Assembly: GCF_918698095.1 (NCBI RefSeq)
Contig: NZ_CAKKLY010000003.1
Span: forward strand, 62,001-126,000
DNA length: 64,000 nucleotides
Reading direction: 5' to 3'
DNA from: Arthrobacter sp. Bi83
GTDB taxonomy: Bacteria > Actinomycetota > Actinomycetes > Actinomycetales > Micrococcaceae
Part shown: in pieces, positions 52,527 to 61,428 of the stretch
How the letters are laid out: each line of letters starts with the position of its first letter
How positions within the stretch are numbered: the stretch's first letter is position 1
Translations under genes and position numbers: made by a program
The notes under the pieces: model-generated
Databases searched by the model: none
The model's input: only the letters and a program-made list of their open reading frames with translations
What the model was told of the DNA's origin: nothing

Positions 52527-53849
52527 ATGACGCCAGCTAAGGACGCCACGCCCGAAGAACCTGTCAAGACAACCATCCTTCCGCCCCCGCGCCCACGGAC
52601 GGAGCATGACCTCGAGCACGACATTCCTTACGGCGTGCGCATCGCGGCGGCGTGGGCATGGCGGCTGGGGCTGATCCTGCTGGTCATCGGCGGGCTCGTA
52701 TGGCTGCTCAGCAAGGTCAGCTTCCTCATCATCCCGGTCATGGTGGCGGCGCTGCTGGCCGGCCTGCTCAGCCCCGTGGTGGGGTGGCTGCGCTCGCAGC
52801 GCCTTCCGAACGGAGCTGCCGTCGCCCTCACGGTCCTGGCGTTCGTCGGACTGATCGTCGGGGCGCTGGCACTGGTGGGGCGCCAGCTGGCTTTGGGCTT
52901 CCAGGAGCTGTGGAGCGAGGCACTGACGGGTGTCCAGCAGGTCCAGGACTGGCTGGCGGTGGGACCGCTGCACCTGACGGCCGCGCAGATTGACCAATAC
53001 ATTCAGGAAGCAACGGCTGCGCTGCAGAACAACAGCAGCAGCATACTCAGCGGTGCGCTTTCCTTCGGGAGCACTGCAGGACACTTTGCCGCCGGGATGG
53101 TGCTGGCGCTGTTCATCCTCATCTTCTTCCTCCTGGAGGGGGAGCGGATCTGGGGCTTCATGGTCCGGCTTCTCCCGCGGCGGGCACGCATTCCCGCCGA
53201 TGGTGCCGGGCGGCGCGGCTGGACGTCGATGGTCAGCTACGCCCGGATCCAGATGTTTGTGGCCTTTGTGGACGCGGTGGGCATCGGAGTGGGTGCGGCC
53301 ATCATCGGCGTCCCGCTGGCACTCCCGCTCGGCGTGCTCGTGTTCATCGGCTCCTTCATTCCGGTGGTCGGTGCCCTGGTGACGGGTGCCATCGCGGTGC
53401 TGCTGGCCCTTGTGGCCAACGGCCCCGTAAACGCGCTGGTCATGCTGGGCATCGTGTTGCTGGTGCAGCAGCTGGAAAGCCACATCCTGCAGCCGCTCGT
53501 CATGGGCAAGGCCGTGGCCCTGCACCCGGTGGCAGTGATCCTGTCTGTCGCCGCCGGTTCCTACCTCGCAGGCATCCCCGGAGCCCTCTTCTCCGTGCCG
53601 ATCCTTGCCGTAGCAAACTCGGCGATTCGGTATATTGCCGGCAGAACGTGGGAACATGATCAAGTGCTGGCTGCCGCGCGCGGCAGTGTCGCGGCGGGCT
53701 CAGCCGGCGCAGACCAGGACAACACCTTCAAAGACGTCCGTTTGCCGGGTGCGAATCCCGGCCACGGCAAGGACGCCGATCGTGCAACAGGTGCCCCGGG
53801 CGGCAAGGCCGCTCCGGGCTCCGAAGCTGAATTTCCCAAAGGAGAATAG
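52527..53849 (+). CDS. AI-2E family (PerM/TqsA-like) transporter
   Basis: The 440-aa membrane protein has about eight helices, with the family pattern LIIPVMVAALLAGLLSPVV near the N-terminus and the C-terminal cluster FIPVVGALVTGAIAVLLAL, QQLESHILQPLVMGKAV, LHPVAVILSVAAGSYLAG-like segments. Members export autoinducer-2 or act as Na/H antiporters; specificity is unknown. The last approximately 70 residues are hydrophilic. A Shine-Dalgarno sequence for ilvA lies in its final codons. Confidence 0.9.
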   Translation: MTPAKDATPEEPVKTTILPPPRPRTEHDLEHDIPYGVRIAAAWAWRLGLILLVIGGLVWLLSKVSFLIIPVMVAALLAGLLSPVVGWLRSQRLPNGAAVALTVLAFVGLIVGALALVGRQLALGFQELWSEALTGVQQVQDWLAVGPLHLTAAQIDQYIQEATAALQNNSSSILSGALSFGSTAGHFAAGMVLALFILIFFLLEGERIWGFMVRLLPRRARIPADGAGRRGWTSMVSYARIQMFVAFVDAVGIGVGAAIIGVPLALPLGVLVFIGSFIPVVGALVTGAIAVLLALVANGPVNALVMLGIVLLVQQLESHILQPLVMGKAVALHPVAVILSVAAGSYLAGIPGALFSVPILAVANSAIRYIAGRTWEHDQVLAAARGSVAAGSAGADQDNTFKDVRLPGANPGHGKDADRATGAPGGKAAPGSEAEFPKGE

Positions 53850-53852
53850 TTC

Positions 53853-55091
53853 GTGAATACCCCTGAAAGCCTTCCCGTCACGCTGGACGATGTCCTTGAG
53901 GCGCAGAAGTTGCTTGACGGGATTATTACCCGGACGCCCGTGGAGTCCTCCCGGGCGCTGGGCAGCATGGTCGGCGGCCAGGTCTTCTTCAAGTGTGAAA
54001 ACCTCCAGCGTGCCGGTTCCTTCAAGGTGCGCGGCGCCTACGTCAGGATGGCCCGCCTCTCTGAGTCGGACAAAAAGCGAGGAGTTGTGGCGGCCTCAGC
54101 CGGCAACCACGCGCAGGGTGTGGCAGTGGCTGCCAAGAGCCTGGGTATCAAGGCACGGATCTACATGCCGCTCGGCGTGGCCCTTCCTAAGCTGGCCGCC
54201 ACGCGCAGCCACGGCGCCGAGGTGATACTGCACGGGCATAACGTGGACGAGGCACTCGCCGAGGCGCAGCGCTACGCCGACGATACCGGCGCGGTCTTTG
54301 TCCACCCCTTCGACAACGTTGACGTGGTGGCCGGCCAGGGTACCGTGGGCCTGGAAATCCTCGAACAGATACCCGACGTCGACACCATCCTCATGGGCGT
54401 CGGTGGCGGCGGCCTGCTGGCCGGCGTGGCCGTGGCCGTCAAGGCCAGAGCCAAGGAACTTGGCCGGGAAATCCGTATCATCGGCGTGCAGGCCGAAAAT
54501 GCGGCCGCCTACCCGCCGTCGCTGGCGGCCGATGCCCTGGTGCCCTTGAAAAAGGTTTCGACCATGGCCGACGGCATCGCCGTGGGCCGACCCGGGCAGC
54601 TGCCCTTCAGCATCATCCGTGAACTCGTGGATGACGTGGTCACGGTCAGCGAGGACTCCCTGGCAAGGGCGCTGATCTTCCTCCTGGAACGGGCCAAGAT
54701 GGTGGTGGAGCCGGCCGGGGCAGTGGGCGTGGCGGCCCTTATGGACGGCAAGATCGAAAACCCCGGCACAACGGCAGTCATACTGTCCGGCGGCAACATC
54801 GACCCGATGCTGATGCTCAAGGTCATTCAGCGCGGTCTTTCCGCCGCCGGCCGCTACATGACCGTGCGCATGATGCTCGACGACCGCCCGGGTTCGCTGG
54901 CCACTATCGCGCGGATCATTGCGGAGAACGATGCCAACGTGACGGGTCTTGACCACACCCGGGTGGGCGGATCCATCAGCATGGGGGACGTTTCCATCAC
55001 GGTGAACCTCGAGACCAAGGGCCACGAGCACGGTGAACAGGTCCTCGGTGCGCTGCGCGCCGAGGGTTTCCAGCCGATCGTGGTGCACTAG
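53853..55091 (+). CDS. ilvA: Threonine ammonia-lyase (threonine dehydratase) with ACT domain
   Basis: The 412-aa PLP enzyme converts threonine to 2-oxobutyrate for isoleucine synthesis or threonine breakdown. PLP-binding Lys58 is in AGSFKVRGAY; SAGNHAQGVA, the glycine-rich GVGGGGLLAGVA and LSGGNID bind cofactor phosphate and ring. The C-terminal approximately 80 residues form one ACT domain (DRPGSLATIARIIAEN), as in short TdcB/YwlB-like enzymes, not the double domain of E. coli IlvA. GTG 53853 has AGGAG 8 bases upstream. Confidence 0.93.
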   Translation: MNTPESLPVTLDDVLEAQKLLDGIITRTPVESSRALGSMVGGQVFFKCENLQRAGSFKVRGAYVRMARLSESDKKRGVVAASAGNHAQGVAVAAKSLGIKARIYMPLGVALPKLAATRSHGAEVILHGHNVDEALAEAQRYADDTGAVFVHPFDNVDVVAGQGTVGLEILEQIPDVDTILMGVGGGGLLAGVAVAVKARAKELGREIRIIGVQAENAAAYPPSLAADALVPLKKVSTMADGIAVGRPGQLPFSIIRELVDDVVTVSEDSLARALIFLLERAKMVVEPAGAVGVAALMDGKIENPGTTAVILSGGNIDPMLMLKVIQRGLSAAGRYMTVRMMLDDRPGSLATIARIIAENDANVTGLDHTRVGGSISMGDVSITVNLETKGHEHGEQVLGALRAEGFQPIVVH

Positions 55092-55099
55092 GAGCAGGC

Positions 55100-55711
55100 A
55101 TGCTGGACACCCCTGGCGACTCTCCGGCCACGAGGGACACGCCGGCGTCGCGCGCCAAGGGCGGGCTGCTGGTGGTGGGGTCATTCGTGGCGCTCCTCTT
55201 TGCCATCGAGCTGGTGAACATGCTCACGCTCCACGCCCTGAACGGCATCTTCGGACTCCGGCCGCGCAGCGCGGACGGAATCCTGGACATCTTCACCTTC
55301 CCTCTGCTCCACGCCAACCTGAACCACGTCCTGTCCAATGCGCTGCCCCTGATCATCTTTGGCTTCCTGGTCTTCATGTCCGGGTTGCGGATCTTCCTTA
55401 CGGCCGTGGCCTGCAGCTGGCTGGGCTCCGGCGCGGCAGTCTGGCTGATCGGCGGCGGCGGGATCACCGTGGGGGCGTCCGGCCTGGTCTTCGGGCTGTT
55501 CGCCTTCCTCCTGGTCCGGGGCTTTTTCAACCGCAACTGGTGGCAGATTCTGCTGTCTGTGGTGCTCTTCATGGCTTACGGCAGCATCCTCTTCGGGCTC
55601 ATTCCAAGCGTGGCGGGCTACGTCTCGTGGCAAGCACACCTCGGCGGCGCCGCCGGCGGCGTCCTGGCGGCGGTCGTGCTACGGGCAAGAAGCGCGGCCC
55701 GCAGCGGCTAA
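55100..55711 (+). CDS. Rhomboid-family intramembrane serine protease
   Basis: The 203-aa protein has six helices. The catalytic Ser127 (GASGLVFG) and His180 (WQAHLGGAAGG) are both present, and HANLNHVLSNALPL supplies the conserved His and Asn of the oxyanion region. An active protease is therefore likely; substrates are unknown. It starts 8 bases after the ilvA stop. Two hairpins follow. Confidence 0.9.
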   Translation: MLDTPGDSPATRDTPASRAKGGLLVVGSFVALLFAIELVNMLTLHALNGIFGLRPRSADGILDIFTFPLLHANLNHVLSNALPLIIFGFLVFMSGLRIFLTAVACSWLGSGAAVWLIGGGGITVGASGLVFGLFAFLLVRGFFNRNWWQILLSVVLFMAYGSILFGLIPSVAGYVSWQAHLGGAAGGVLAAVVLRARSAARSG

Positions 55712-55722
55712 GGCGAGTTAAA

Positions 55723-55767
55723 GCACGACGCCGGCCCTCCCGCAATGGGGGAGGGCCGGCGTCGTGC
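55723..55767. terminator. 18-bp perfect stem terminator between rhomboid gene and greA
   Basis: Arms 55723-55740 and 55750-55767 are exact complements with a 9-base loop. It serves convergent genes. Confidence 0.75.
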
Positions 55768-55773
55768 GTTGAC

Positions 55774-55795
55774 GGTCGTGCGTTTTAGCACGACC
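55774..55795. terminator. Second hairpin between rhomboid gene and greA
   Basis: GGTCGTGC (55774-55781) pairs with GCACGACC (55788-55795), loop GTTTTA. Its arm repeats the GTCGTGCGTT of the first hairpin. Confidence 0.6.
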
Positions 55796-55818
55796 AGCCG
55801 AAGCGAAGGGCGCGCCGC

Positions 55819-56313
55819 TTAGCCTGCGTAGGGCTTGGCGGACAGGATCTCCACGGGGATTTCCTTGCCGTTGGGGGCAGTGTAGCTGAGCTTGTCGCCC
55901 TCTTTGTGGCCCATGATGGCCGCGCCGAGCGGGGACTTCTCGCTGAAGACATCCAGATCGGAGTCGCCGGCGATTTCACGCGAACCAAGCAGGAACTTCT
56001 CCTCGTCCCCGGCGATCCGGGCAACGACGAGCATGCCGGGCTCGACGATTCCGTCATCTGCCGGGGCTTCGCCGACGTGGGCGTCGCGGAGCAGCGCGGT
56101 GAGCTGGCGGATGCGGGCCTCAATCTTGCCCTGCTCTTCCTTGGCTGCGTGGTAGCCGCCGTTTTCCTTGAGGTCTCCCTCTTGGCGCGCAGCTTCAATT
56201 TTCTGGACGATATCCGCCCGGCCGGCGCTGGAAAGGTGGTCCAGCTCTGCCTTCAGGCGGTCAAAAGCTTCCTGGGTAAGCCAAGCTGCAGGCGCGCTGT
56301 TGGTGGTAGACAC
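55819..56313 (-). CDS. greA: Transcription elongation factor GreA
   Basis: The 164-aa factor enters the secondary channel of RNA polymerase and stimulates cleavage of backtracked RNA. The N-terminal coiled coil (WLTQEAFDRLKAELDHL to KIEARIRQLTALL) with acidic tip residues and the C-terminal FKBP-like domain (SEKSPLGAAIMGHKEGD) are intact. GTG 56313 has AGGAG 7 bases upstream. The leader to its likely promoter is about 100 bases and contains a terminator-like hairpin. Confidence 0.96.
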   Translation of the reverse strand: MSTTNSAPAAWLTQEAFDRLKAELDHLSSAGRADIVQKIEAARQEGDLKENGGYHAAKEEQGKIEARIRQLTALLRDAHVGEAPADDGIVEPGMLVVARIAGDEEKFLLGSREIAGDSDLDVFSEKSPLGAAIMGHKEGDKLSYTAPNGKEIPVEILSAKPYAG

Positions 56314-56349
56314 GGACTTCTCCTCTAGTGGTTAAACAAGCAGGTCATA

Positions 56350-56408
56350 CAAGCAAAGACCCCGCCACGGTGGCCACTTGTGGAACTCAGCAACCAACTC
56401 AGCGGGGT
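56350..56408 (-). other. Terminator-like hairpin in the greA leader
   Basis: On the minus strand ACCCCGC (56408-56402) pairs with GCGGGGT (56365-56359), enclosing CCACAAGTGG and related pairings, followed by the T-rich CTTTGCTTG. It lies between the greA promoter and start codon. Confidence 0.45.
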
Positions 56409-56422
56409 AAAGGTATTGGTCC

Positions 56423-56452
56423 ATTGTAGTCAATCCTGTGGATAAAACCCAA
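56423..56452 (-). promoter_or_regulatory. Probable greA promoter
   Basis: On the minus strand TTGGGT (56452-56447), 18-base spacer, TACAAT (56428-56423). Confidence 0.5.
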
Positions 56453-56477
56453 CGAGCAAGCGGTGTGGGTCACATAC

Positions 56478-56948
56478 CTACTTGGCGGCGCCCGGGATCC
56501 AGCAGCCGTCCACGACCGCAGAGACGGACTGCGATTCTGTGCGCAGCACTTCGCGCCGGGAGATGGTGCGGCCGCCGTCAGCACCCTGTGCCTGCTGGGA
56601 ATCCGGCTGGTCCGGCGGAATATCCACCACTTTCCAGCCCACGACGGCGAACTTGGAATCGAGCGCCTTGACCGCGCACTTCACGGCGGTGCCGGGCTCC
56701 CGGGTGACCTGGAAATCCAGCTCGGCCCGGGTTGCGTCGGTGGTGCTGTAGCCGAGGTCCTTGAACGTGACAGACGACATGGCCGAGGACGTGGACACCC
56801 AGGCCAGGAATCCGATCCCGGCCACCAGGGCTGCAATCACTGCGCCCCGTTTGGCTTTTCCGGACAGCCCGCGCTTTGGACCGCCATAGCGATTGGCTAG
56901 GCTAATGTCTGCAGGCTGGGGAGTGCCCGACTTGTCCTCGGTAGTCAC
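56478..56948 (-). CDS. DUF4307 family membrane protein
   Basis: The 156-aa protein has a polar N-terminus (about 30 residues), one transmembrane helix (about residues 36-54, VIAALVAGIGFLAWVST) and an extracytoplasmic beta-rich domain ending WIPGAAK. ATRAELDFQVTREPGTAVKCAV is the conserved DUF4307 stretch. Function unknown. GTG 56948 is preceded by GGAGGG. Its position divergent from mca and upstream of greA is common in actinobacteria. Confidence 0.88.
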   Translation of the reverse strand: MTTEDKSGTPQPADISLANRYGGPKRGLSGKAKRGAVIAALVAGIGFLAWVSTSSAMSSVTFKDLGYSTTDATRAELDFQVTREPGTAVKCAVKALDSKFAVVGWKVVDIPPDQPDSQQAQGADGGRTISRREVLRTESQSVSAVVDGCWIPGAAK

Positions 56949-57033
56949 CCCTCCAGTTTAGTGGGGATCCGCCGGTGAAAAATCCGGAGCCAGCCGCCGC
57001 AACCGGCAACAGTAGAAAGAGGGGCAGTCCCAG

Positions 57034-57939
57034 ATGACCGCGTCCACCAGCCAGTCACCTTCGCTTCGCCTGCTGACCGTCCATGCCCACCCGGATGACG
57101 AGTCGAGCAAGGGCGCCGCGACCATGGCCATGTACGCCGCTGCCGGTGTGGACGTCATGGTGGCCACCTGCACCGACGGCTCGCGGGGGGACATCCAGAA
57201 CCCCGCCGTGGAGGGGGAGCCCCACCCCAAGCGGGACATGGCCGGAGCGCGCAGGCTCGAAATGAGTGAGGCCGCGCGGATCCTGGGCGTCAGGCAGCGG
57301 TGGCTCGGCTTCGTCGATTCAGGGCTGCCGGAGGGCGATCCGCTCCCGCCCCTGCCCGCCGGATCATTTGCACTGCAGCCGCTTGAACGCGCCGCCGCAC
57401 CGCTGGTACGTCTTGTCCGGGACTTCAAGCCGCAGGTGATCGTCAGCTACGACGAAAAGGGCGGTTACCCGCACCCGGACCACATCATGGCCCACCGCGT
57501 GGCGGTGGAGGCCTTTGAGGCTGCCGGGGACCCGGCCAGGTACCAGGGAATCGGCGAGCCCTGGGAGCCGAGCAAGCTTTACTACGACCGCGCCTTCAGT
57601 CCCGACCGGTTCCGCGCCCTCCACTTCGCGCTCGAAGAGGCCGGGCTCCAGTCGCCCTATGCCGAGCGCTTGGCTGCCTGGCTTGAGACCGACGCCGAAG
57701 GGCACACCCCTCCGCAGCCCACCCATGCGACCACCACCCAGGTGGACTGCGGTGACTTCTTCGAAGCGCGCGACGATGCCCTCCGCGCCCACCGCACCCA
57801 GGTTGATCCGCTGGGCTTCTTTTTCGCTGTCTCTCCCGATATGCAGCGCCGGGCCTGGCCGTGGGAGGACTACACGCTGATCCAATCGCGGGTGCCTGCC
57901 GAGCTCCCGGAGAAGGACCTTTTTGCGGGGCTAAGATAG
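57034..57939 (+). CDS. mca: Mycothiol S-conjugate amidase
   Basis: The 301-aa zinc amidase cleaves mycothiol adducts to release mercapturic acids, the actinobacterial detoxification route. The zinc site is AHPDDE (His19, Asp22) near the N-terminus and HPDHIMAH later. TDGSRGDIQNP and the C-terminal PWEDYTLIQSRV distinguish Mca from the related deacetylase MshB. ATG 57034 is clear but its Shine-Dalgarno sequence is distant. A small membrane protein and a DUF255 protein follow. Confidence 0.94.
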   Translation: MTASTSQSPSLRLLTVHAHPDDESSKGAATMAMYAAAGVDVMVATCTDGSRGDIQNPAVEGEPHPKRDMAGARRLEMSEAARILGVRQRWLGFVDSGLPEGDPLPPLPAGSFALQPLERAAAPLVRLVRDFKPQVIVSYDEKGGYPHPDHIMAHRVAVEAFEAAGDPARYQGIGEPWEPSKLYYDRAFSPDRFRALHFALEEAGLQSPYAERLAAWLETDAEGHTPPQPTHATTTQVDCGDFFEARDDALRAHRTQVDPLGFFFAVSPDMQRRAWPWEDYTLIQSRVPAELPEKDLFAGLR

Positions 57940-58046
57940 AGACAACAGATCATTTCTATGCCGCGTAGAAAATGACGCGGTAGAAAATAACGCAGCCGAG
58001 AACGGCCAGGCGTCCTGCGCCCCAGTCCACCGAGAAGGTTCCAACC

Positions 58047-58325
58047 GTGCACCACTTGCTCATCGCCCTGGCATCGTCCCCGGCTCCCTCGCCTTCATTG
58101 CGCCCGGGCCTCTCGCAGGACCAGGTAACCCCCGGCCTGCTGGGGTTCCTGTTGACGGCGTTCATCGTCGTGCTGACGGCGCTGCTGATTGTGGACATGG
58201 TGCGCCGCATCCGGCGCGTGCGCTACCGCGCCCAGGTCGAAGAGGAGCGCATGGCTGCTGCTGAAGCTGCAGACATCGCCCACGACGATGCCGCTGACGG
58301 CAATGCAGGCAGAACAGACGCCTGA
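58047..58325 (+). CDS. Small single-helix membrane protein
   Basis: The 92-aa product has a short Pro/Ser-rich N-terminus, one transmembrane helix (about residues 31-51, LLGFLLTAFIVVLTALLIVD), an Arg-rich stop-transfer and an acidic, Ala/Asp-rich C-terminus. No family recognised. GTG 58047 follows GAGAAGG. It overlaps the next gene by 23 bases, which argues that it is really translated. Confidence 0.7.
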   Translation: MHHLLIALASSPAPSPSLRPGLSQDQVTPGLLGFLLTAFIVVLTALLIVDMVRRIRRVRYRAQVEEERMAAAEAADIAHDDAADGNAGRTDA

Positions 58326-60552
58326 CGCCGGCCCCGATGGCGGCACCACGGAGCCCGGGACAACGGAGCAGCCGGCCACCCAGCCGGTGGCCACGCAGCC
58401 GGGGGCGCACAACGCCCTGGGCGGGGAACCGTCCGCCTACTTGCGCCAGCACGCCGGCAACCCGGTGCACTGGCAGCCCTTCGGCGACCAGGCGTTTGCG
58501 TACGCGGCCGCCCGGAACGTTCCGGTGTTCCTGTCCATCGGCTATGCCGCATGTCACTGGTGCCACGTCATGGCCCATGAATCCTTCGAGGACCAGGCCA
58601 CCGCGGACTATCTGAACGCGCATTTTGTCGCGGTAAAAGTGGACCGTGAAGAGCGGCCGGACGTCGACGCCGTCTACATGGCGGCCACGCAGGCCATCAG
58701 TGGCGAGGGTGGATGGCCCATGTCCGTTTTCCTGACGTCGGACGGACTCCCGTTCCATGCCGGAACCTACTTCCCGCCCCGGCCGATGCCCGGCCGGCCG
58801 TCGTTCCTGCAGCTGCTCGAGGCCGTGCGGGATGCGTGGGACGAGCGCCGTGACGCGGTGGAACAGAATGCCCGCTCCCTTTCGCAGAACATGGGCCACG
58901 CCCAGCTCTCCGCCGCTGTGGACCTGTCAGGTCCGCCCGAGCTGCTCGATGCGGAGCTACTTCCCGCCGCGGTCCTGTCGCTGGCCCGGTCGGAAGACCC
59001 CGACGACGGCGGTTTCGGCGACGCCCCCAAGTTCCCGCCGTCGGCGGTACTTGAGTTCCTGATACGGCACGCGGCCGTGCCCTCAGAGACGGCCGGGGCG
59101 GCCCGGGACATGGCGGGGCGTACCCTGGCGGCCATGGCGCGTTCGGCGTTGTTCGACCAGCTCGACGGCGGTTTCGCGCGGTATTCCGTGACCCGCGACT
59201 GGTCCGTTCCGCACTTTGAAAAGATGCTCTACGACAACGCCCAGCTGCTCAGGGTTTACGTGCACTGGATCCGGCTTGGCGGCACGCCCGGCTTTCCCGC
59301 GGCGGAAGCGGCCGAAGTGTCGGGGCGCACCGCCGAATGGATGCTTGCGTCCCTGGGGCTCCCTGCGGCAGACGGCGGGCGGACGGCGCCGAGTGACGCC
59401 GTCGCGCTGGCGTCCTCGCTCGACGCCGACTCGGTGGTCGATGGAGAACACCATGAAGGCGCCAGCTACCTCTGGACCGTCGGCGGTCTCGACCAGCTGC
59501 TGGATGCCGACGACGCTGCCGCCGTTGCCCGGATGATGAACGTGGGCGCCCAGGGTACGGTCTCGGAGTTCGGTTCGCCGCTGCATCCCGCCCGGGCCCT
59601 GACAGGCGAGGAGGCGGCGCTGTGGGCGGAGGTGCGGGCTCCGCTGCAGGCGGCCAGGGCTGCCCGGCCGCAGCCGGCGCGCGATGACAAGGTGGTGGCC
59701 GGCTGGAACGGGCTTGCGGTGGCGGCCCTGGCCGAGGCCGGCGCGGTGCTGGACCGGCCCGAACTGTTGGACGCGGCCGTGCGGATCGCTGGCTATCTGG
59801 AAGAAGTCCACTGGCGCGCTGCCACCGGGGAGCTGGTTCGCGTTTCACACTCCGGGACCGCACGGGGGATCGGCGGCCTGCTGGAGGACTACGCGTTCTG
59901 CGCAGAGGGCTTTCTGGCGCTGTTCTCGGTCACCGGCAGTGCCCACTGGTACCGGCTGGCGGAGTCGGTGATTTCTGCCGCCTGCGCGAGATTCATCGTG
60001 GACGGCAAACTGGCGGACTCAACCGGGGAATCCGAGCAGGTGTTCAATGCCCAGGGCCGCCAGCCGGGACTGGACCCCTTCGATAACGCCACGCCCAGCG
60101 GCGCAGCCGCGTTTGCAGGCGTCCTGCTGGGCTACGCGGCCCTGTCCGGCTCCGCGGAGCACCGGATCACGGCAGGCAACATCATGTCCCTGTTGCCGCC
60201 GATTGCCCCGCGGGCCCCGCGGGTGGCGGGCTGGCTGCTGGCCACCGCGCAGGCGGCGGCTGCAGGCCCGGTGGAGGCCGCCGTCGTCGGACCCCCAGGT
60301 CCGGCAAGGGACGCGCTGCACCGGGCACTGCTGGGGTCACCCAGCCCCGGACTGGTCGTGGCACTGGGCGATGACCCTGATTCTGGTGCCGGTGCTGCGG
60401 AGCATGCCCAGGGGGTGCCGCTGCTGCGCGGCAGGACGGCCGGCGCCGACGGGGTTCCGCTCGTCTACTTGTGCCGCGACATGGTGTGTGAGCGGCCGGT
60501 GGCATCCGTGGCCGAGGTTCTGGAAAGCCTCAGCCCGGACCGCATTAGCTGA
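58303..60552 (+). CDS. DUF255 thioredoxin-fold protein (YyaL/SPATA20 family)
   Basis: The 749-aa protein has an approximately 35-residue Thr/Pro-rich start, a thioredoxin-like DUF255 domain (residues about 40-200) with the CHWC active-site motif in AACHWCHVMAHESFED and the cis-Pro segment GGWPMSVFLT, and a large alpha/alpha-barrel domain resembling N-acylglucosamine epimerases (FARYSVTRDWSVPHFEKMLYDNAQLL). Relatives are long (650-750 aa) and of unknown function. ATG 58303 was chosen; open frame upstream runs through the small membrane gene. Its 3' end overlaps the convergent hemolysin III gene by 8 bases. Confidence 0.9.
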   Translation: MQAEQTPDAGPDGGTTEPGTTEQPATQPVATQPGAHNALGGEPSAYLRQHAGNPVHWQPFGDQAFAYAAARNVPVFLSIGYAACHWCHVMAHESFEDQATADYLNAHFVAVKVDREERPDVDAVYMAATQAISGEGGWPMSVFLTSDGLPFHAGTYFPPRPMPGRPSFLQLLEAVRDAWDERRDAVEQNARSLSQNMGHAQLSAAVDLSGPPELLDAELLPAAVLSLARSEDPDDGGFGDAPKFPPSAVLEFLIRHAAVPSETAGAARDMAGRTLAAMARSALFDQLDGGFARYSVTRDWSVPHFEKMLYDNAQLLRVYVHWIRLGGTPGFPAAEAAEVSGRTAEWMLASLGLPAADGGRTAPSDAVALASSLDADSVVDGEHHEGASYLWTVGGLDQLLDADDAAAVARMMNVGAQGTVSEFGSPLHPARALTGEEAALWAEVRAPLQAARAARPQPARDDKVVAGWNGLAVAALAEAGAVLDRPELLDAAVRIAGYLEEVHWRAATGELVRVSHSGTARGIGGLLEDYAFCAEGFLALFSVTGSAHWYRLAESVISAACARFIVDGKLADSTGESEQVFNAQGRQPGLDPFDNATPSGAAAFAGVLLGYAALSGSAEHRITAGNIMSLLPPIAPRAPRVAGWLLATAQAAAAGPVEAAVVGPPGPARDALHRALLGSPSPGLVVALGDDPDSGAGAAEHAQGVPLLRGRTAGADGVPLVYLCRDMVCERPVASVAEVLESLSPDRIS

Positions 60553-61264
60553 GGACAGCTATGAGGATTGCCGCGAAGTGGGCGGCAAATGCGAGCACAG
60601 TGAACGCATGGAACAGTTCGTGGAAGCCGAAGTGTTGGTAGCTGAAGTTCGGCTTCTTGAGCGCGTAGAAGACAGCGCCCGCGATATACAGGGCTCCGCC
60701 GATGCAGATGAGCAAGGCGGCCGGCACGCTTGCCGCGAAGAAGTCCGGAAGGTAGAACAGCGAGCCGCAGCCCAGGGCGATGTAGATCGGGACGTAGAGC
60801 CAGCGGGGCGCGTTGGTCCACAGGAGCCGGAACAGCACGCCCAGGATGGCACCGGACCAGACCAGCCACAGCAGCAGCACCGCGGTGGGCCGCTCCAGCA
60901 GGCTCCAGGCCAGAGGCGTGTAGCTGCCGGCGATGACCAGCATGATGTTGGTGTGGTCGAGGCGTTTCAGGACAATCTTCACGCCGGGGGACCAGTTGCC
61001 GCGGTGGTACACGGCGCTGATACCGAACAGCAGGACGCCCGTGAGGGCGTAGATGGCGGACGTGACCTTGCGGTCCGGCGTGGGGGCCAGCACTACCAGC
61101 ACGATCCCCGCGGCCAGGGCCAGGGGCGCGGTGACTGTATGGATCCAGCCGCGCCATTTTGGTTTGATCGTCAGCAGTTCGGCGATGCGGACGGCGGCGC
61201 TGTCCATGGCGTTCGGCTGACGCTCGGGCGCGCCCGAAGTCCCCTCCGGGGTATTGCTCGTCAT
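60545..61264 (-). CDS. Hemolysin III / PAQR-family membrane protein
   Basis: The 239-aa seven-helix protein (TrhA/YqfA-like) has the conserved SAVYHRGNWS, RLDHTNIMLVIAGSYTP and GFHELFHAFTVLAF, whose His, Asp and Ser residues form the zinc site of the superfamily. In bacteria these proteins affect membrane fluidity; hemolytic action is not implied. ATG 61264 is the start. It is convergent with the DUF255 gene. Confidence 0.92.
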   Translation of the reverse strand: MTSNTPEGTSGAPERQPNAMDSAAVRIAELLTIKPKWRGWIHTVTAPLALAAGIVLVVLAPTPDRKVTSAIYALTGVLLFGISAVYHRGNWSPGVKIVLKRLDHTNIMLVIAGSYTPLAWSLLERPTAVLLLWLVWSGAILGVLFRLLWTNAPRWLYVPIYIALGCGSLFYLPDFFAASVPAALLICIGGALYIAGAVFYALKKPNFSYQHFGFHELFHAFTVLAFAAHFAAILIAVLS

Positions 61265-61428
61265 GCCTCAAGAATAACCTACGCTTCAGTAAGTTACTTG
61301 CCGGTAACGGGAGGTGGCGTGACCTGCTGCAGGAGAAGACCGCGTCCACGGGCGCTGCTCCTGTGCGCGGGGGCCTCCTCCGGACGGTAGCCTAGGGTTT
61401 GCACGAAGTCACACAGCCAGGAAGTCAG

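Noticed and set aside
60545-61264. Hemolysin III as a virulence factor
   Set aside because: PAQR-family membrane proteins are widespread in harmless bacteria; the name alone does not support toxicity.
60047-61390. 447-codon plus-strand frame across the DUF255 end and hemolysin III
   Set aside because: Out of frame with one gene and antisense to the other; no motifs.
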